A DNA stretch of 64,000 nucleotides from Acholoe squamosa (Eukaryota; Annelida; Polychaeta; Phyllodocida; Polynoidae), in contig OX439037.1 of NCBI GenBank assembly GCA_949317995.1, forward strand, positions 18,154,324 through 18,218,323. Reading direction: 5' to 3'. The notes under the pieces were generated by a model. It saw only the letters and a list, made by a program, of their open reading frames with translations, had not been told where the DNA came from and made no database searches. The first letter of the stretch is position 1. Every line of letters starts with the position of its first letter. Below are positions 11,395-22,584 of this stretch, piece after piece. The position numbers and the translations under genes are program-made.

Positions 11395-12000
11395 GTGTGA
11401 GGAGGCAAGTTAAAAGGACCGTCTGAGGGGGATAAGTACCAATTCTGGCCACCAGGGGGAAAATATACCAAAAATAGTTATATACTAGTCTCTTATGTAG
11501 ATTACAATCATCCTAAAGGGAAATTCCCATTTTTAAGGAAAACATTCCAAATTTGGAATGTAAATAGAACGTTTTTGGGCATTTGGGGGCATAAATCAGT
11601 GATTTTGTTCATATTGGTTGCCATGGAAACATTATTGTCACTCAAAATGGAGGAATCAAAAAAGCCTTTTTGTAGCCACGCCCACAAGGATCGGTGTGTT
11701 GAAAAGATGGTAAAAATCTGATAATCAGATCAAATTTTATGAGAAAAAGAATGTGAAGAATATGAAAATTTCCCTAATTTACAGAATTATGCCTACTTAT
11801 ACATATCATCTGATATATCTTGTGAAATATACAAGGTAGACCTTATTTGGGATTTGAATAGGTCGGTAACCATCTAAGTTAATAGAGCCATAACTCTGAA
11901 ACTAGCAGATATATTTTCTCATGTAATATATCATTGGAAAGTTCAAGGCCTGGATGTATATATCCAAATGTTTTACATGTTGTCTCAGTGGGGTATGACC
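11395..12000 (+). repeat. Dispersed repeat, fullest copy
   Basis: Starts near GTGAGGAGGCAAGTTAAAAG and continues through TTCTGGCCACCAGG, AAAATATACCAAAAATAG, ATTCCAAATTTGGAATG, TTGGGATTTGAATAGGTCGG and a final GTTCAAGGCCTG. The same landmarks in the same order are found at 22585-22960, where the middle third is deleted, and in a diverged form at 9085-9400. There is no open frame and no clear terminal inverted repeat. The class is unknown. Confidence 0.78.
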
Positions 12001-12164
12001 TGCTGGATCATTTGAAATGTACTGTTTTGATCACTGATCAGTCAAGCCTAGTTAAATGGTGCATATGTTAAAATCATAAGAGGTCAAATCTAATGTGGCC
12101 TGTCTCAAGCCGCTCTATATGTGTAGAGCACAGCCAGGACAATGCCTCCTGTCCGATCTTGAAC

Positions 12165-12288
12165 AAGTAATGAATGGATAATTCATGACGAGTGTGTGTT
12201 AGCAAAGGATAATTACACGAGTGCGTAGCCCGAGTGTAATTATCCTTTGCTAACACACACAAGTCATGAATTATGCATTGACTACTTA
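12165..12288. mobile_element. Near-perfect palindromic MITE
   Basis: The 54-bp arms (12165-12218 and 12235-12288) are inverted copies with only a few mismatches, sharing GTGTGTGTTAGCAAAGGATA, around a spacer of about 15 bp. The RNA or single-stranded DNA would form a long hairpin. Half of a related unit (CTAACACACACTCGTCATGA ... GATTACTTGTTC) is found at 24205-24246, in both places next to tRNA-derived sequence, so the palindrome seems to travel as part of a composite repeat. Confidence 0.85.
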
Positions 12289-12354
12289 TTTTATTACACG
12301 ATACAAATAGATAATCTATAAAATATCAATATATTCAAGTTGAAAACAAAAATT

Positions 12355-12560
12355 GTTCCCCCTCCCGGGACTTGAAGCCTGCCATACTACCCATAGCATG
12401 TGTAAACTATCGGTACACACACCTCGGCGCCCGGCAGCCGTTTGGTCTGAACCCGTCCCACAGTCCTCTATAATTATAAAGCTATTCTAACCTTATTCTA
12501 ACCACTAGACCATCGATACATACACCTCAGCACCCGGCAGCCGTTGGTTTGGTTTGGACG
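12355..12560 (-). repeat. tRNA-derived repeat fragments (minus strand)
   Basis: On the minus strand a B-box-like GGCTTCAAGTCCC lies near 12370 and an A-box-like TGGTCTAGTGGTTAG near 12500. The phrase CACCTC.GC.CCCGGCAGCCG occurs twice (about 12420 and 12525). The same phrase is the core of the tandem array at 23690-24150. These are degenerate SINE heads rather than working tRNA genes. Confidence 0.55.
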
Positions 12561-12850
12561 AAAAAATAAGATACGCCCGGGCAATGCTTTGAATGCGTCC
12601 AGCCTCTCGTGGTTATGGCAGAGCACACACGGCAAAAAAAAATTGCGCCCGGACCAGGACTCGTCCCGCCTACCTCTACGGCGCCTGGCCTGGCTTGCTT
12701 TGGTTTGAATGCTTCTGCGTCTAGCGGTTATGGCAGCGGACAGCCCGCCGTTATGCGAGCAGTAGCGACAAAGCTGGGGGGGTCACAACCCAGACTGCTG
12801 GGGATTTTCACACTTTGATAGTATAGTAGTTATATGTGAGTGACCTCCCC
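12561..12850. other. Non-coding interval between repeats
   Basis: A 69-codon plus-strand frame (12609-12818) is GC-richer than its surroundings but is continuous with the tRNA-derived repeat and has no motif. I do not call it a gene. Confidence 0.4.
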
Positions 12851-13185
12851 AGGCTTTGTATCATATCAAGACCTGGTTCTAGCCAACCACCTCTCGTCAG
12901 TCCCTGTGGAGCAGTGCATAGGGAGTTGGATTTGGGATCTGAGACTGCAGGTTCAAGCCCTGCCCTGGCTATGAAATTTCGTGGGTTTTAACATGTAACA
13001 TATGACATGTAAGGTGTGCAGGTTATCCATGGATGACCGCACCGGGTGCCTGTTATCCTTGGATAACGGCACACCTTACAAAAGTCGTGATGCAGGCATT
13101 ATGGTGTGCAATATCGACAGGTATGCGCATGGGAATATCCAGGAAAAGCACTTAGTATCCCAGAATTCGTGGAATAACTCTAAAT
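12851..13185 (+). mobile_element. tRNA-derived SINE, copy 1
   Basis: A tRNA-like head has an A-box-like TGTGGAGCAGTGCATAGG and, about 40 bp on, a B-box-like GGTTCAAGCCCTG. A body with paired TTATCC.TGGATAAC inverted motifs and the words GTGCAATATCGACAGGTATG and GGGAATATCCAG follows. The element is matched in inverse orientation at 23345-23685 over about 335 bp. It has no coding capacity. It lies directly upstream of the Gypsy pol fragment. Confidence 0.8.
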
Positions 13186-13249
13186 ATACATAACATATGA
13201 AACCTGACACTGCTCACATTATCAGCATGTCCTAGACTTTGAGAATAAG

Positions 13250-14131
13250 TTTCCTCTGATCATTGTGTCAAAGTGCATCAAGAAATCAATAAGATGTTAG
13301 AACAGGATTTTATAGTCCCGTCTAATAGTCCATGGAGTAGTCCTGTGTGTATGGTAACAAAAAAAGATGGTAGCATACGATACTGTATAGACTACAGAAA
13401 GTTAAATGGGGTGATGAAAAAGTCGCATCCGGTGCCTTGAACTGATGAGACAGTAGACTCACTAGGAGGTAATAGTTGATTTTGTACCCTAGATTTGCAA
13501 TATGGTTACTGGCAGGTAGGTATGAACCCTGCAGATATGGAGAAGACTGCATTCTTGAGCCATATCGGATTGTTTCAATACAATGTGATGCCCTTTGGCT
13601 TATGTGATGCGATGATGGAAACTCTTCTGAGTGACCTGTTGTGGAAAAGATGTCTTGTATACCTTGATGATGTGATAGTATTCGGAAAAACCTTTGCGGA
13701 ATTCTCTTAGAATCTCAAGTTAGTGTTGGAACGGATTATTTCTAATGGTCTCAAACCTAAGAAATGTCATCTTTTAAACAGTCTATAAATCATTTGGGCT
13801 GCATCATTTGGGATGATGAAAATGAAGATGATCCGGATAAAATCGAATCAGGTACGAATTGGAGCAGGCCCAGATCACCTAAAGAAGTAAGGTCATTCCT
13901 AGGGTTCTGTTCCTATTACCAGGAGTTTATCCCTAATTATTCTAGAGTCAGTTATCCTTTACAAGTTTTAGCTAACTGGACTCCAGGAAGCCACAAGGAT
14001 AGGTTTCCTTGGAGTGATGAACAAGATTCTAGTTTTCAGAAGGTAAAGGATCTGCTCATGAGTACTTCCGTGATGCAATATCCCATTGCATACTATTTAC
14101 ATTTTATACTGGATATGGAGATACGTTGAGT
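13250..14131 (+). pseudogene. Ty3/Gypsy reverse transcriptase, decayed
   Basis: The translation gives the conserved RT order: an entry segment (HQEINKMLEQDFIVPSNSPW), the substrate-binding block (SPVCMVTKKDGSIRYCIDYR), LDLQYGYWQV, the VMPFGL block, and the catalytic YLDDVIV near 13660-13680. A thumb/connection segment then shows SFLGFCSYYQEFIPNYS. At least four in-frame stops and a frameshift near 13786 break the frame. This is the pol gene of an LTR retrotransposon that would copy RNA into DNA; the copy is dead. No upstream protease or gag is seen, because the SINE abuts it. Confidence 0.9.
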
Positions 14132-14300
14132 AAAACTCAAAGCAACTATTGCACGACTAAGCGAGAGCTGTTAGCAGTAATAGTGTATACTAAGAAGTTC
14201 AAACATTTCTTATGGGGGACTGATTTTACTTTAGGTACGGATCATTCTTCCCTAAGATGGTTATTGAACTTCCGAGATGCTGAAGGTATATATGGCTAGC
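14100..14300 (+). pseudogene. Gypsy RNase H remnant
   Basis: Continuing the pol order, a frame reads YCTTKRELLAVIVYTKKF then HFLWGTDFTLGTDHSSLRWL, the standard Gypsy RNase H C-terminal block with the catalytic E of KREL and the later TDH. It is in a different frame from the RT tail and is interrupted by small deletions and stops. Confidence 0.85.
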
Positions 14301-14499
14301 CCATCTGTCTGAATACGGACTGGAACATCGCCAGATTCAGCATAGACCCGGAGTGGAGCATATATATGACAGTTCCAAGAAACTGACTCGATAACTGCTC
14401 AGCTACTGCAATTAGTGCCAAAGGATATACGTCCAGCAAGACCTATGGTCTCCCTGGAAAACCGAGAAAAGAGAAGGTTTCTTGCTCAATGGGCCTAGC

Positions 14500-15047
14500 T
14501 TAAAGTGCAGAAAGGCATGTGACACTGTTGGAAGCCATGTAATAATAGTGAGAAACTCATGCAAGTGGTTATTCCAACTATTATACGAAGTATACCAAAG
14601 TCTTTCCACTATCGAATCATAAAGCTGTAACTTGTGCTGAGGACTTTGTGAAAGGATGGGTACTGGCCTTTGGTGTGCCGCTAATGCTGCACAGTGATCT
14701 GGTCAGAGAATTCGAATCAAATCTCTGGCAGGGTATGTGCAAGTATCTAGCTATCTGCAACCCATACCGACCTCAGAGTGATGGATTGGTTGACAGGTTC
14801 AATAGACGTCTAAACCAGGTTCTCAAGTCACTCGTAAATGAAAATATGGATGACTGGGATGAGCAGTGTCATTTCGTGACGCATGCTTATAACAGTACGG
14901 TGCATTTGATTACTAATTGTTCACCGAACCTATTAGTATTCGGAGAAGATTTGATAATGCCTGCTGATCTGGTATTTGGGGTTGTAGGAATGGACCAGGA
15001 ACTACATTGTCATGTGGTATTTGTTGAATGTTTACGAGATTTAAAAA

Positions 15048-15099
<52 letters not shown>

Positions 15100-15370
15100 T
15101 CTGTATGAATCAATTTGGAAAAGAGTGCCAGCTGGCAGAAAGTGGGGTATGATGTGGAAAATGCGGAAATTCAAAACCGGAGATAGAATGTTGAGATTAC
15201 ACGAGCCACTTAGACATATTAAATTAGCATCTAATTGGGATGGTCCATTCATCGTGACTCAAGTTATTAGTGATTGTACAATGATCATCAGATCAGACCT
15301 TGGAGGAGTCCAATGTTGCTCGACTGAGAGAATGGTCTGGGAAGGAGACCTCCATAGAAATGTACGGTGA
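14500..15370 (+). pseudogene. Gypsy integrase, decayed, with an (AT)n expansion
   Basis: The largest clean piece (14648-15370) carries the integrase core: AFGVPLMLHSDLVREF, with the D of the DDE triad in HSD, and YRPQSDGLVDRFNRRLNQ, where the usual glutamate of VERF is aspartate. A C-terminal part with NSTVHLITNCSPNLLVFGED and LHEPLRHIKLASNWDGPF follows. A pure AT microsatellite inside the frame adds an isoleucine/tyrosine run without breaking it. The upstream zinc-binding part is frameshifted. The integrase would insert the retroelement cDNA; this copy is inactive. Confidence 0.88.
15051..15096. repeat. (AT)23 microsatellite
   Basis: An uninterrupted AT dinucleotide run inside the integrase pseudogene. 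It accounts for the alternating Ile-Tyr frames on both strands. Confidence 0.97.
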
Positions 15371-16130
15371 AGGATTCGATAAGATTTTGAATCTAAATCG
15401 GATCACTAACTAGGAGAGGAACCCGACACCAAAGGGAGGGGTAGGCCGAGGAAGGTGTCCAACCAAGTACCACCAACGTTAACATAGACTAAGCGTACTG
15501 GTGTAAAAAAAGTCTCAGCAGTTGTAGACAAGAAGAAGAGGAAAGGGGTTCTGAAGGTTACGGGATCCTTAGAGAAGGCTCTTCAGACTGTCAGGTCCGA
15601 AAAGGAACTATCCATGGAATGGCTAGTCATCCGCTGCAGCCCTGGTATTTCCCAAAGGACTGCAGTGACCTAACCTGTAAACACAACGAGTGTAATGTCT
15701 TATTTGTAAAGAGGAACGGGTAACAACTGACCCGAGAGGTGTATTTGTCATCCCTGTATGATGTACCCATGAGTAGTGAACGGATAATCCAGTGGATTAG
15801 CTAAAGCTTTCCATAAACTTCACTCAAATTCCTAGACGAGTCGACAGCATGAGCCATAATTACCTAAAAACAATCAGTTTATGTTCCGTAACTAGCATGT
15901 GTTTTGCCGCGGGACGTCATCGAGTCCAGTCTAGGCTGACCTCTCATGACCCCACTTGTGAGCGTGGAAATGATGTCACGGTACCTGGTGTGTTGCCATA
16001 TTGTTTTTTGGTAGTTGATTGGGGCGGACAAGTTTTTCGTCTGCAGTCTGATTTGCTGCTAAAAGGCGTTGCAAACCATCTTGAGTTCGTTCTTAGGAAG
16101 GCGGCTCCGTTCCCTGTCGGCCCCTGACGC
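15371..16130. other. 3' part of the Gypsy remnant and flank
   Basis: Carries scraps of the polyprotein tail and the presumed untranslated 3' region. I looked for an LTR beginning TG and repeated near 12.2-13.2 kb and did not find a matching pair. No host gene is seen. Confidence 0.4.
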
Positions 16131-16147
16131 CGTTAAGTCATGAAAGG

Positions 16148-16500
16148 ACACATCTGTCTTTCCTGATACACCCCTCTCCATCCTGATACAACTCTGTCCG
16201 TCCTGATAAACTGTCTTATCTGATACACCCCTGTCCATCCTGTTACAACTCTGTCTATCCTGATACACTCCTGTCCGTCTTGATACATTCCTATCTGTAC
16301 TGATACACTCCTGTCTGTCTTAATACACTCCTGTATGTTCTGATACGCTCCTGTCTGTCCTGATACACTCCTGTATGTCCTGATACACCCCTTTCTTTTC
16401 TAATACAGTCCTATCTGTCCTGATACATCCCTGACCATGCTGATATGCTTCTGTCTCTCCTACCACCCCTACGTCCGTCCTGATACACCCCTGTCCATCC
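16148..16500. repeat. About 20-bp minisatellite
   Basis: About 17 imperfect copies of TCCTGATACACCCCTGTCYG. Substitutions are scattered, and unit lengths vary from 18 to 22. Frames on the minus strand translate the repeat (YQDGQSCIRM and variants) and are not genes. Confidence 0.93.
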
Positions 16501-16659
16501 ATTGTTTGGTATGATGCACCTCTGCAGAGGGAAGGTTTTAATCACAGGTCCAAATCAGGGCAAAGACTCAGTTCACGGTGACAGCATGAAAAGGATGCAC
16601 TTCAGTTAAATAAGGAGATGATACAATTTATGTTAAAATGATGACAAATAAAAAGCTGG

Positions 16660-16940
16660 CCCCAAAGTACCCATCTGAACCCCTTGTAAAGCTAAACACT
16701 ATCTAAATGCCTCCCTAAAATAAACACTTACTTATCTAAATGCTTCTAAGGCTAAACACTATCTATCTAAAACCCTCCAAAAGTTAAATACTTTCAAAAG
16801 CTAAACGACTTTTACCTACACATGTTCAAAGTTAGACATGTTTATCCAAAAAGTGTGTTTAGAAAAGTGGGACAAGAATGTGTTTAGCTATGTGTTTAGA
16901 TCCTAAACAGTGGTGCTTGTTTGGTAAACACTAAATTAAC
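16660..16940. repeat. Imperfect inverted repeat of TAAACAC/GTGTTTA words
   Basis: The left half repeats GCTAAACACTATCTAAATGC and related words. The right half has GTGTTTAGAAAAG, GTGTTTAGCTATGTGTTTAG and GGTAAACAC. The halves are roughly complementary, so a foldback or decayed MITE is plausible. Ends and target duplications cannot be fixed. Confidence 0.45.
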
Positions 16941-18888
16941 AGTATAGGTCACATGCCTATATAGACCATATATATATGGTCGCTTCCGGTTTCAAAACTA
17001 GGTCACTTCCGGTTCGTAAGTAGGTCACTTGGATTTCAGTAGCTGTAGCTATGTGCTGAGTGTGCCCCTGTAATGGTCAGAGTCTTAATTGTTTTATGAC
17101 ATATATATGACCATACTTTGAATTGTAGTACCCATAAACCCACAACTATATCTTACTGATACATTTTCAATTCGAAAATTCTAAGCGTTCCTCACTTTAT
17201 ATTTTGGCATTAACATTTTTATACGAAACTATTCTGTCCATTTGGTTAAACTCCCCAATGGATTAGTGTTGTTTATTTTCGGATCTGTCTTCTTTTCTTT
17301 TTTGATGTGGCAGTTCAGAGTGTTTGGGTCTGATCTGAAGAACTTTCACATAATACTGACATAAATGGATACAGAAATGTTTGTAAATGACCCTTGGTAA
17401 CTATTGGAACAGTGTTGCTTTGGGCAGCAGTTTTGGACTCCTGTTTTGTTTTGGCAACAGTTGTTAACAGATCTTGAGCTAACATCATTCACTTTTCATT
17501 GAGATGAATGGTTGGCTTTCCATAAAGTGATGTGAATCAGGAAGATGAATCATTATATTTCAATTTCTTTTCAAGAATATCAACCCAGAAACCGAATATC
17601 TATGGATATTCCAATTCAAAACCAGTACTTGAGGTACTTGGACATGCTCCATCCATCACGGCTAGTTGATAAACGTCACCTGTATGTTGTTTTCTCTAGG
17701 CCCTCATCATAATCCTCTTCAAAATGTAAATTTTAATCAAAATTATATCTACTGCAACCTCACTTTGATAAAACTTATACAATATTATGGGATTTTTACG
17801 ACTATATTATTGTAAGTAAAGTTCATTTGTCTTTCCTACACTGTCAAACCCTAATCCATTACCCTGCTTTGAACCAACACCTTATCATTTTCCACATGTT
17901 ACAACTGACCAGGATAAACCACTCAGTCTAAGGCCAAACATTCACATGCTCTGTCCACAAAAGAGAAGGAAATTATAGTCTCGGTTACACAGCATTGTTG
18001 TGTATGAGCCAGCCTGTGTCAGGTGATATCCAAATCACAATTACCTTCTACATCCATAATATTTCTGTTTGCTCTGTTGTGTGTAGCACCTGAAGCTGCA
18101 TATGTGGAGCAATCCATCTGTACGTATCAGTATAATACCAATAGAGCAACCCATGCATGATAAAGATGATTTCTTTTTTGTAAGCTTTAGCAATAGCCTA
18201 CAAGAGTTTTTGTACTAATCTGTAATCTCTGCTTAAGCGTGCAGCCGTCAGCATATTTCCATCCTGCTACCCTTTGCTCCTCCCTCACATACAGACAGGG
18301 TGAGATATGTGGAAATGTCATCTCTATATGTCACCTTACAGGAGGAAGAACCAAATCATGCATGAAGCAGCCTGATACTTTTCTCTGGGGTGCACTCATG
18401 CTCATGCTCTTATCCTCTTACCTTGAATTGCCTTCCCCTCAACCTTTATGGACAATTTCCGTAGACGAACCTAACTCCATCTTTTAATGGGATTGCTGTA
18501 TCCATCACCCTTGTTTGGCTCACTGGATTCTCCACTCTTTCATGCAATAAATTTCTTACTTGGTTGGGGAATACCTGGCAAATGTAAGAACGAGTTACTG
18601 AAATCTATAATTGCCTGTCCTCATATATGACTTACAGAGTGTGTATAACTTGCAATATGTCATCAGAACAACCAATAATTACTTTGGCAGAATCTGTCAT
18701 CTCTATATTGAACATGTCCACTCCAAGTCCCATCCCAAGGAAAAAGGACAATGACAATTCAACCAGTTTCCATTGGAATAATTTATTTCCACCTTTTGAA
18801 TGCAACAATGTTGGATTTAGATTTTGAGAATCATCCTGGTTCCAGTAATGAAGCTTTAATCACTGCTGAAAGGTTTGTTCCGAGGGAA
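16941..18888. other. Non-coding interval, nothing firmly recognised
   Basis: Short frames only. A plus-strand frame at 18239-18487 encodes a possible hydrophobic stretch but has no convincing splice sites. Two tandem CACTTCCGGTT words sit near 17000. I see no gene. Confidence 0.45.
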
Positions 18889-19180
18889 CAACCCAAACAA
18901 TAATGAATTTTAAATCACAGATATAATGTTGATGTTTTTATAAAAACGTTTTTATATCAGGTTAAAAAACGTAAACGAAACATAAATAAACTTTTTTATT
19001 TGGTTGAAAATTGGTTGAAAAAGCAAACGTGTTTATTTGGTTGAAAATTAGTTAAAAAGACGTTTAAAAACGTTTTTCAGCATCAATATATCGTGTTTTT
19101 TAACGTTTTTTACCCAAACCAAATAAAAACGTTTGCAAACGTTAAAAAAATGTTGTTGTTTTTTTGCTAATTGGGGTGTG
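18889..19180. mobile_element. MITE-like block rich in AACGTTTTT palindromes
   Basis: Dense AAAAACGTTTTT, TTTGGTTGAAAATTGGTT and AACGTTTGCAAACGTT words, many self-complementary, lie between CCCAAACAATAATG at the left and the complement of TTTTGCTAATTGGGG at the right, which could be diverged terminal inverted repeats. No coding capacity. Local composition is much more AT-rich than the flanks. Confidence 0.55.
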
Positions 19181-19784
19181 TCAGAGAACGATCGTTACAT
19201 TTACCTAATAAGACTGCCTAGTGTACACTTGATGTAGGCTGGCCACGAGGTATTAGCACAATCAATTATTCCTATCTCCATTTAGAGAGCTGCCTGTGAA
19301 GGGGACAGGTTGATGGGGAGCATACTGTTGTCAATATTCTTGATTTATGACATTTTCTAAACAGAGTACCATCTTATACTCTATCTACCTTCATAACCGA
19401 ATTATATCCCCGTTATTTATTAGGGTATGAAAGGATACAATAACACAATAATAGCTCGATCGCCTGTGAGGTCTAGGTAGCGATCGGCATATATGGTTTG
19501 TTTTGGTGTCTTTTCCTTGCTGTCTCCCTTCAGCCATTGACACAGGTAGCCATGTTTGTGTCCTGATTGCTTTAAAATTGAATTCATGAAATGTAGAAAA
19601 GAGGAACCAAAGCCACATAGATGGACAAAGAAGTCCTGTGAAACCATGAGGAGTGAAACTGGAGGAAAAGAAGGGGAGAACAATTTGAGGATGAGAGGTG
19701 TAGGCAATGTCGGTGGATGACAATGCCATTTAAGAGACAGCTGGAAGGGAGCTGCCAACAAAAGAAAGGGGGAGGAAATCTATT
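19181..19784. other. Non-coding interval
   Basis: Two overlapping minus-strand frames of about 110 codons (19391-19761) in different phases cover the same bases. Neither has a recognisable motif or a preferred reading, so no gene is called. Confidence 0.4.
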
Positions 19785-19960
19785 TTGGATGCTCTAGATT
19801 AAAAGAAAGATGCCATAGGGTCTGGGTTTTGCTGTGGGGTAGGATAGGTATAGGCATATAAGTAATTAGGTATCCAAAGAGCAACCACCACTGAAACTAT
19901 CTTTTATTCAAATAGTACTGTGTAATCTGAGAGCCCAAGCTGACTACAATGAGACAATAA
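19785..19960 (+). repeat. Interspersed repeat, copy 2 (partner at 1625-1795)
   Basis: Same landmarks and orientation as the copy near the window start, with an extra stretch around GGTATAGGCATATAAG. Non-coding. Confidence 0.75.
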
Positions 19961-20104
19961 TGTAGTGATTTGATTTGGATGTGTGGCAGGGGAACATGCC
20001 ACTCAGTGCTGCCGCCAGGAGGCTGTGACCCAAGGGGTTTCCCTCCTCACCAAAGGAACAAACTGATGTCCTGTATTGTGCATAATAATGGGCCAGCTAT
20101 TACC

Positions 20105-20340
20105 AGAATAAATTGCACCCTATTATATAGGGAGGGGTAGACAATTCTATAAAATACATATCAGAAAAGGTTATACCAGATGTTATACCAGCTTTAAACC
20201 ACTGAAGACGGTAGGGAGGTCGTGTGACCATTCCTCCTGTTTGTATATGATAAAGATAAACTGGCAAACTGACGGCAAAACTGATAGCCAACAGACGTCT
20301 GTCAGTCACTGATGTACGGCGTAGGGACAGTATCCTTAGG
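20105..20340 (-). pseudogene. Fragment of the membrane-protein exon family
   Basis: On the minus strand the segment starts with CTAAGGATACTGTCCCTACG and GTGACTGACAGACG and later contains the LQWFK.G coding block seen as LQWFRVG in the 4936-5218 exon. Its first 60 bp are matched on the plus strand near 28080-28140. The frame here ends after 69 codons without a membrane helix. It is probably a broken copy of the family. Confidence 0.4.
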
Positions 20341-20433
20341 GTCCCTGGCTCTCTACACTGTCAGGCCGCGGGTAGCGTTTCAGAGTAGATTGCTTCTATT
20401 TTCAAAGAACAGTGCTAGTTACTGTTAGTACAA

Positions 20434-21031
20434 CACTAATCATCCAACAGTTGGTTATACTTTACCCACTACGGTGGTCCTTATAGCCCATTTACAATTA
20501 GGGCTGAGAGTGTAGTCAGCTGCCGGATGCATGCCTTCAGTACATCATCACCTGCCTTGAAGCTGCTGACGACACCGTCACCAGCAGACGTTAAGTCACT
20601 GACAGCTGTTTAGAGATCTGGCTAAAACAGTTAAGGCCAGCTTCATTCTACAGGATTTCCCAGCAGATTGCACTCCCAGTAAAGAAATGTCTTTCGTGGC
20701 AGGGTAATGGGACAGGAATCTTCGAGGAAGAGCACTAATCACCCAACAGTTGTTTCTACTGTACCCACTACGGTGGTCCTTATAGCCCATTTACAATTAG
20801 GGCTGAGAGTGTAGTCACCTGCCGGATGCATGCCTTCAGTACATCATCACCTGCCTTGAAGCTGCTGACGACACCGTCACCAGCAGACGTTAAGTCACTG
20901 ACAGCTGTTTATAGATCTGGCTAAAACAGTTAAGGCCAGCTTCATTCTACAGGATTTCCCAGCAGATTGCACTCCCAGTTAAGAAATGTCTTTCGTGGCA
21001 GGGTAATGGGACAGGAATCTTCGAGGAATGG
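20434..21031. repeat. 299-bp tandem duplication
   Basis: The block from CACTAATCATCCAACAG to CAGGAATCTTCGAGGAA is repeated immediately downstream with a 299-bp period (for example, TACCCACTACGGTGGTCC at 20463 and 20762). Only a handful of substitutions and a one-base slip separate the two units, so the duplication is recent. No coding content is supported. Confidence 0.93.
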
Positions 21032-21460
21032 TGTCCATGATAAACAATTTTATGGAAAGGGATCCCTCCTTATGCCATCCCTGTGTGTGCTAATAATGTT
21101 CCAGTGAGCTAACTAGGTACACAGTGGGACAGCCTAGCAACTACCCATTTGCGTACCCGTAGAACACCGCTGGCAAAGGTGTATGCATGAACAGTACCGG
21201 CACCATCTTTATCTGAGGTAGTATTGCTGTGCTGGTTATTTGACATATTGGCAGTCAACCTTAGACAGATGGAATACCTTCTTATGTGGTATGAATCACA
21301 CTACGCCTACTGGCAGCTAGATGGCACCATATATAGAACAGATCATAATTCATGAATAACTCGTCTATAGGTATGGAACATGTTTAGCAGGGCTTACTCC
21401 TAGTTCTGCAATCATGGCGGACTGTTTTACAAGGGAGAGAGATATGGAAAGTTGTACTAA

Positions 21461-22251
21461 ATGTCACCTTACATTTATCGATCCAGTCCAGACCTCCACA
21501 CAGGCAATACTTCTTTGTATTCTGGTGTCCCATTGAGACATATTCTTATATGGAAGGAACTAAAATACTTCATGCAGGGTTGTCTGCTATCTCCAGCTTT
21601 CTGTGAGGGAATCGAGCTATGGATGGGAATGACTATGCCTGTTTCGAAATGCCTGCCCTAGCTGGATGTTTTAATGAAAATTAAAGCAATGAAGAATAGC
21701 GTTGCTATGCAATTGAATTCTAAGACTGTACTGGTTGAAAATGGTATGCTAATGCCATGGAAGACTACCAAAGTAAAAGTGAGAAATGTATTGCGTGAAA
21801 GCAATGTTTCCGTTTGAGTCCCTCTTTAAAGACTTTCAACATCATGACGGTTCCCAGCATGACTATGACATGTGCGATTTAACATTTGAAATATTTTCAC
21901 ACTAGACTGATGCATCATAAATATTATCATATTATTGCCGCGTTCACAAGCAAAGAACTTATGACGAGGTTGGAAAGAAAACTGATCAGGTGTGAAAGTG
22001 CTGAAATAATTATATCTCTTGAAGTCAGCAATACTTTCAAAACATACTATATAACATCAACTAACAAGACTGCAGAGCACAGAGACATTTTGAGGTTAAA
22101 GGAACTGTGGATTTTCAATCTAAGGAAATACCACTCTTTCAAACACTATGATGATTGGTCACTATTTGATGTACAATTTAGAACAACAGCAGATTCAAAG
22201 GGTCCACTTGGTCCAGCAAATTATAGAGTTATATCGACCAGGGGAAATTAA
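21461..22251 (+). other. Open but unrecognised region (121-codon frame)
   Basis: A 121-codon frame (21886-22251) and a 66-codon frame (21461-21661) lie on the same strand with stops between. The longer peptide is lysine/isoleucine-rich at first and ends FRTTADSKGPLGPANYRV. There is no homology that I recognise and no clean splice sites. It could be a decayed mobile-element gene. Confidence 0.25.
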
Positions 22252-22584
22252 TGAAGCGTAGGCCACAGAATGTGCACATGAGCACATGTAGGAGGGAAAC
22301 TTACAATTGTAGTTAGAGGCACTCTTTGATATATTACGACAAGATATGAACACAGACACCACATGGCAATCGTTTGGAGTGGATCCATAGCCAAAAGGGC
22401 TATGGCCGGTAGAGTGAAAGTCTCCAGGGCCCGGGAGGGGGATTAGCTGTGGGACCCTCCTTTCAGTATTCTCGATGTTCCATAACTCAAAGGATAGCCT
22501 TTTCCTATGTCATTCATGATATCCTTGTGGTTCGATGGGCATATATAATTATAGTATGAAAAACGTTAAATTCTATGGAGAGAA

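Noticed and set aside
14913..15252. Minus-strand frames with Ile-Tyr runs
   Set aside because: Antisense reading of the AT microsatellite within the integrase pseudogene.
16059..16502. Minus-strand frames with a repeating YQDGQ-like peptide
   Set aside because: Product of the 20-bp minisatellite; the period explains the peptide repeat.
19391..19761. Two overlapping minus-strand frames of about 112 codons
   Set aside because: They occupy the same bases in different phases, and neither shows a motif, splice context or preferred composition.
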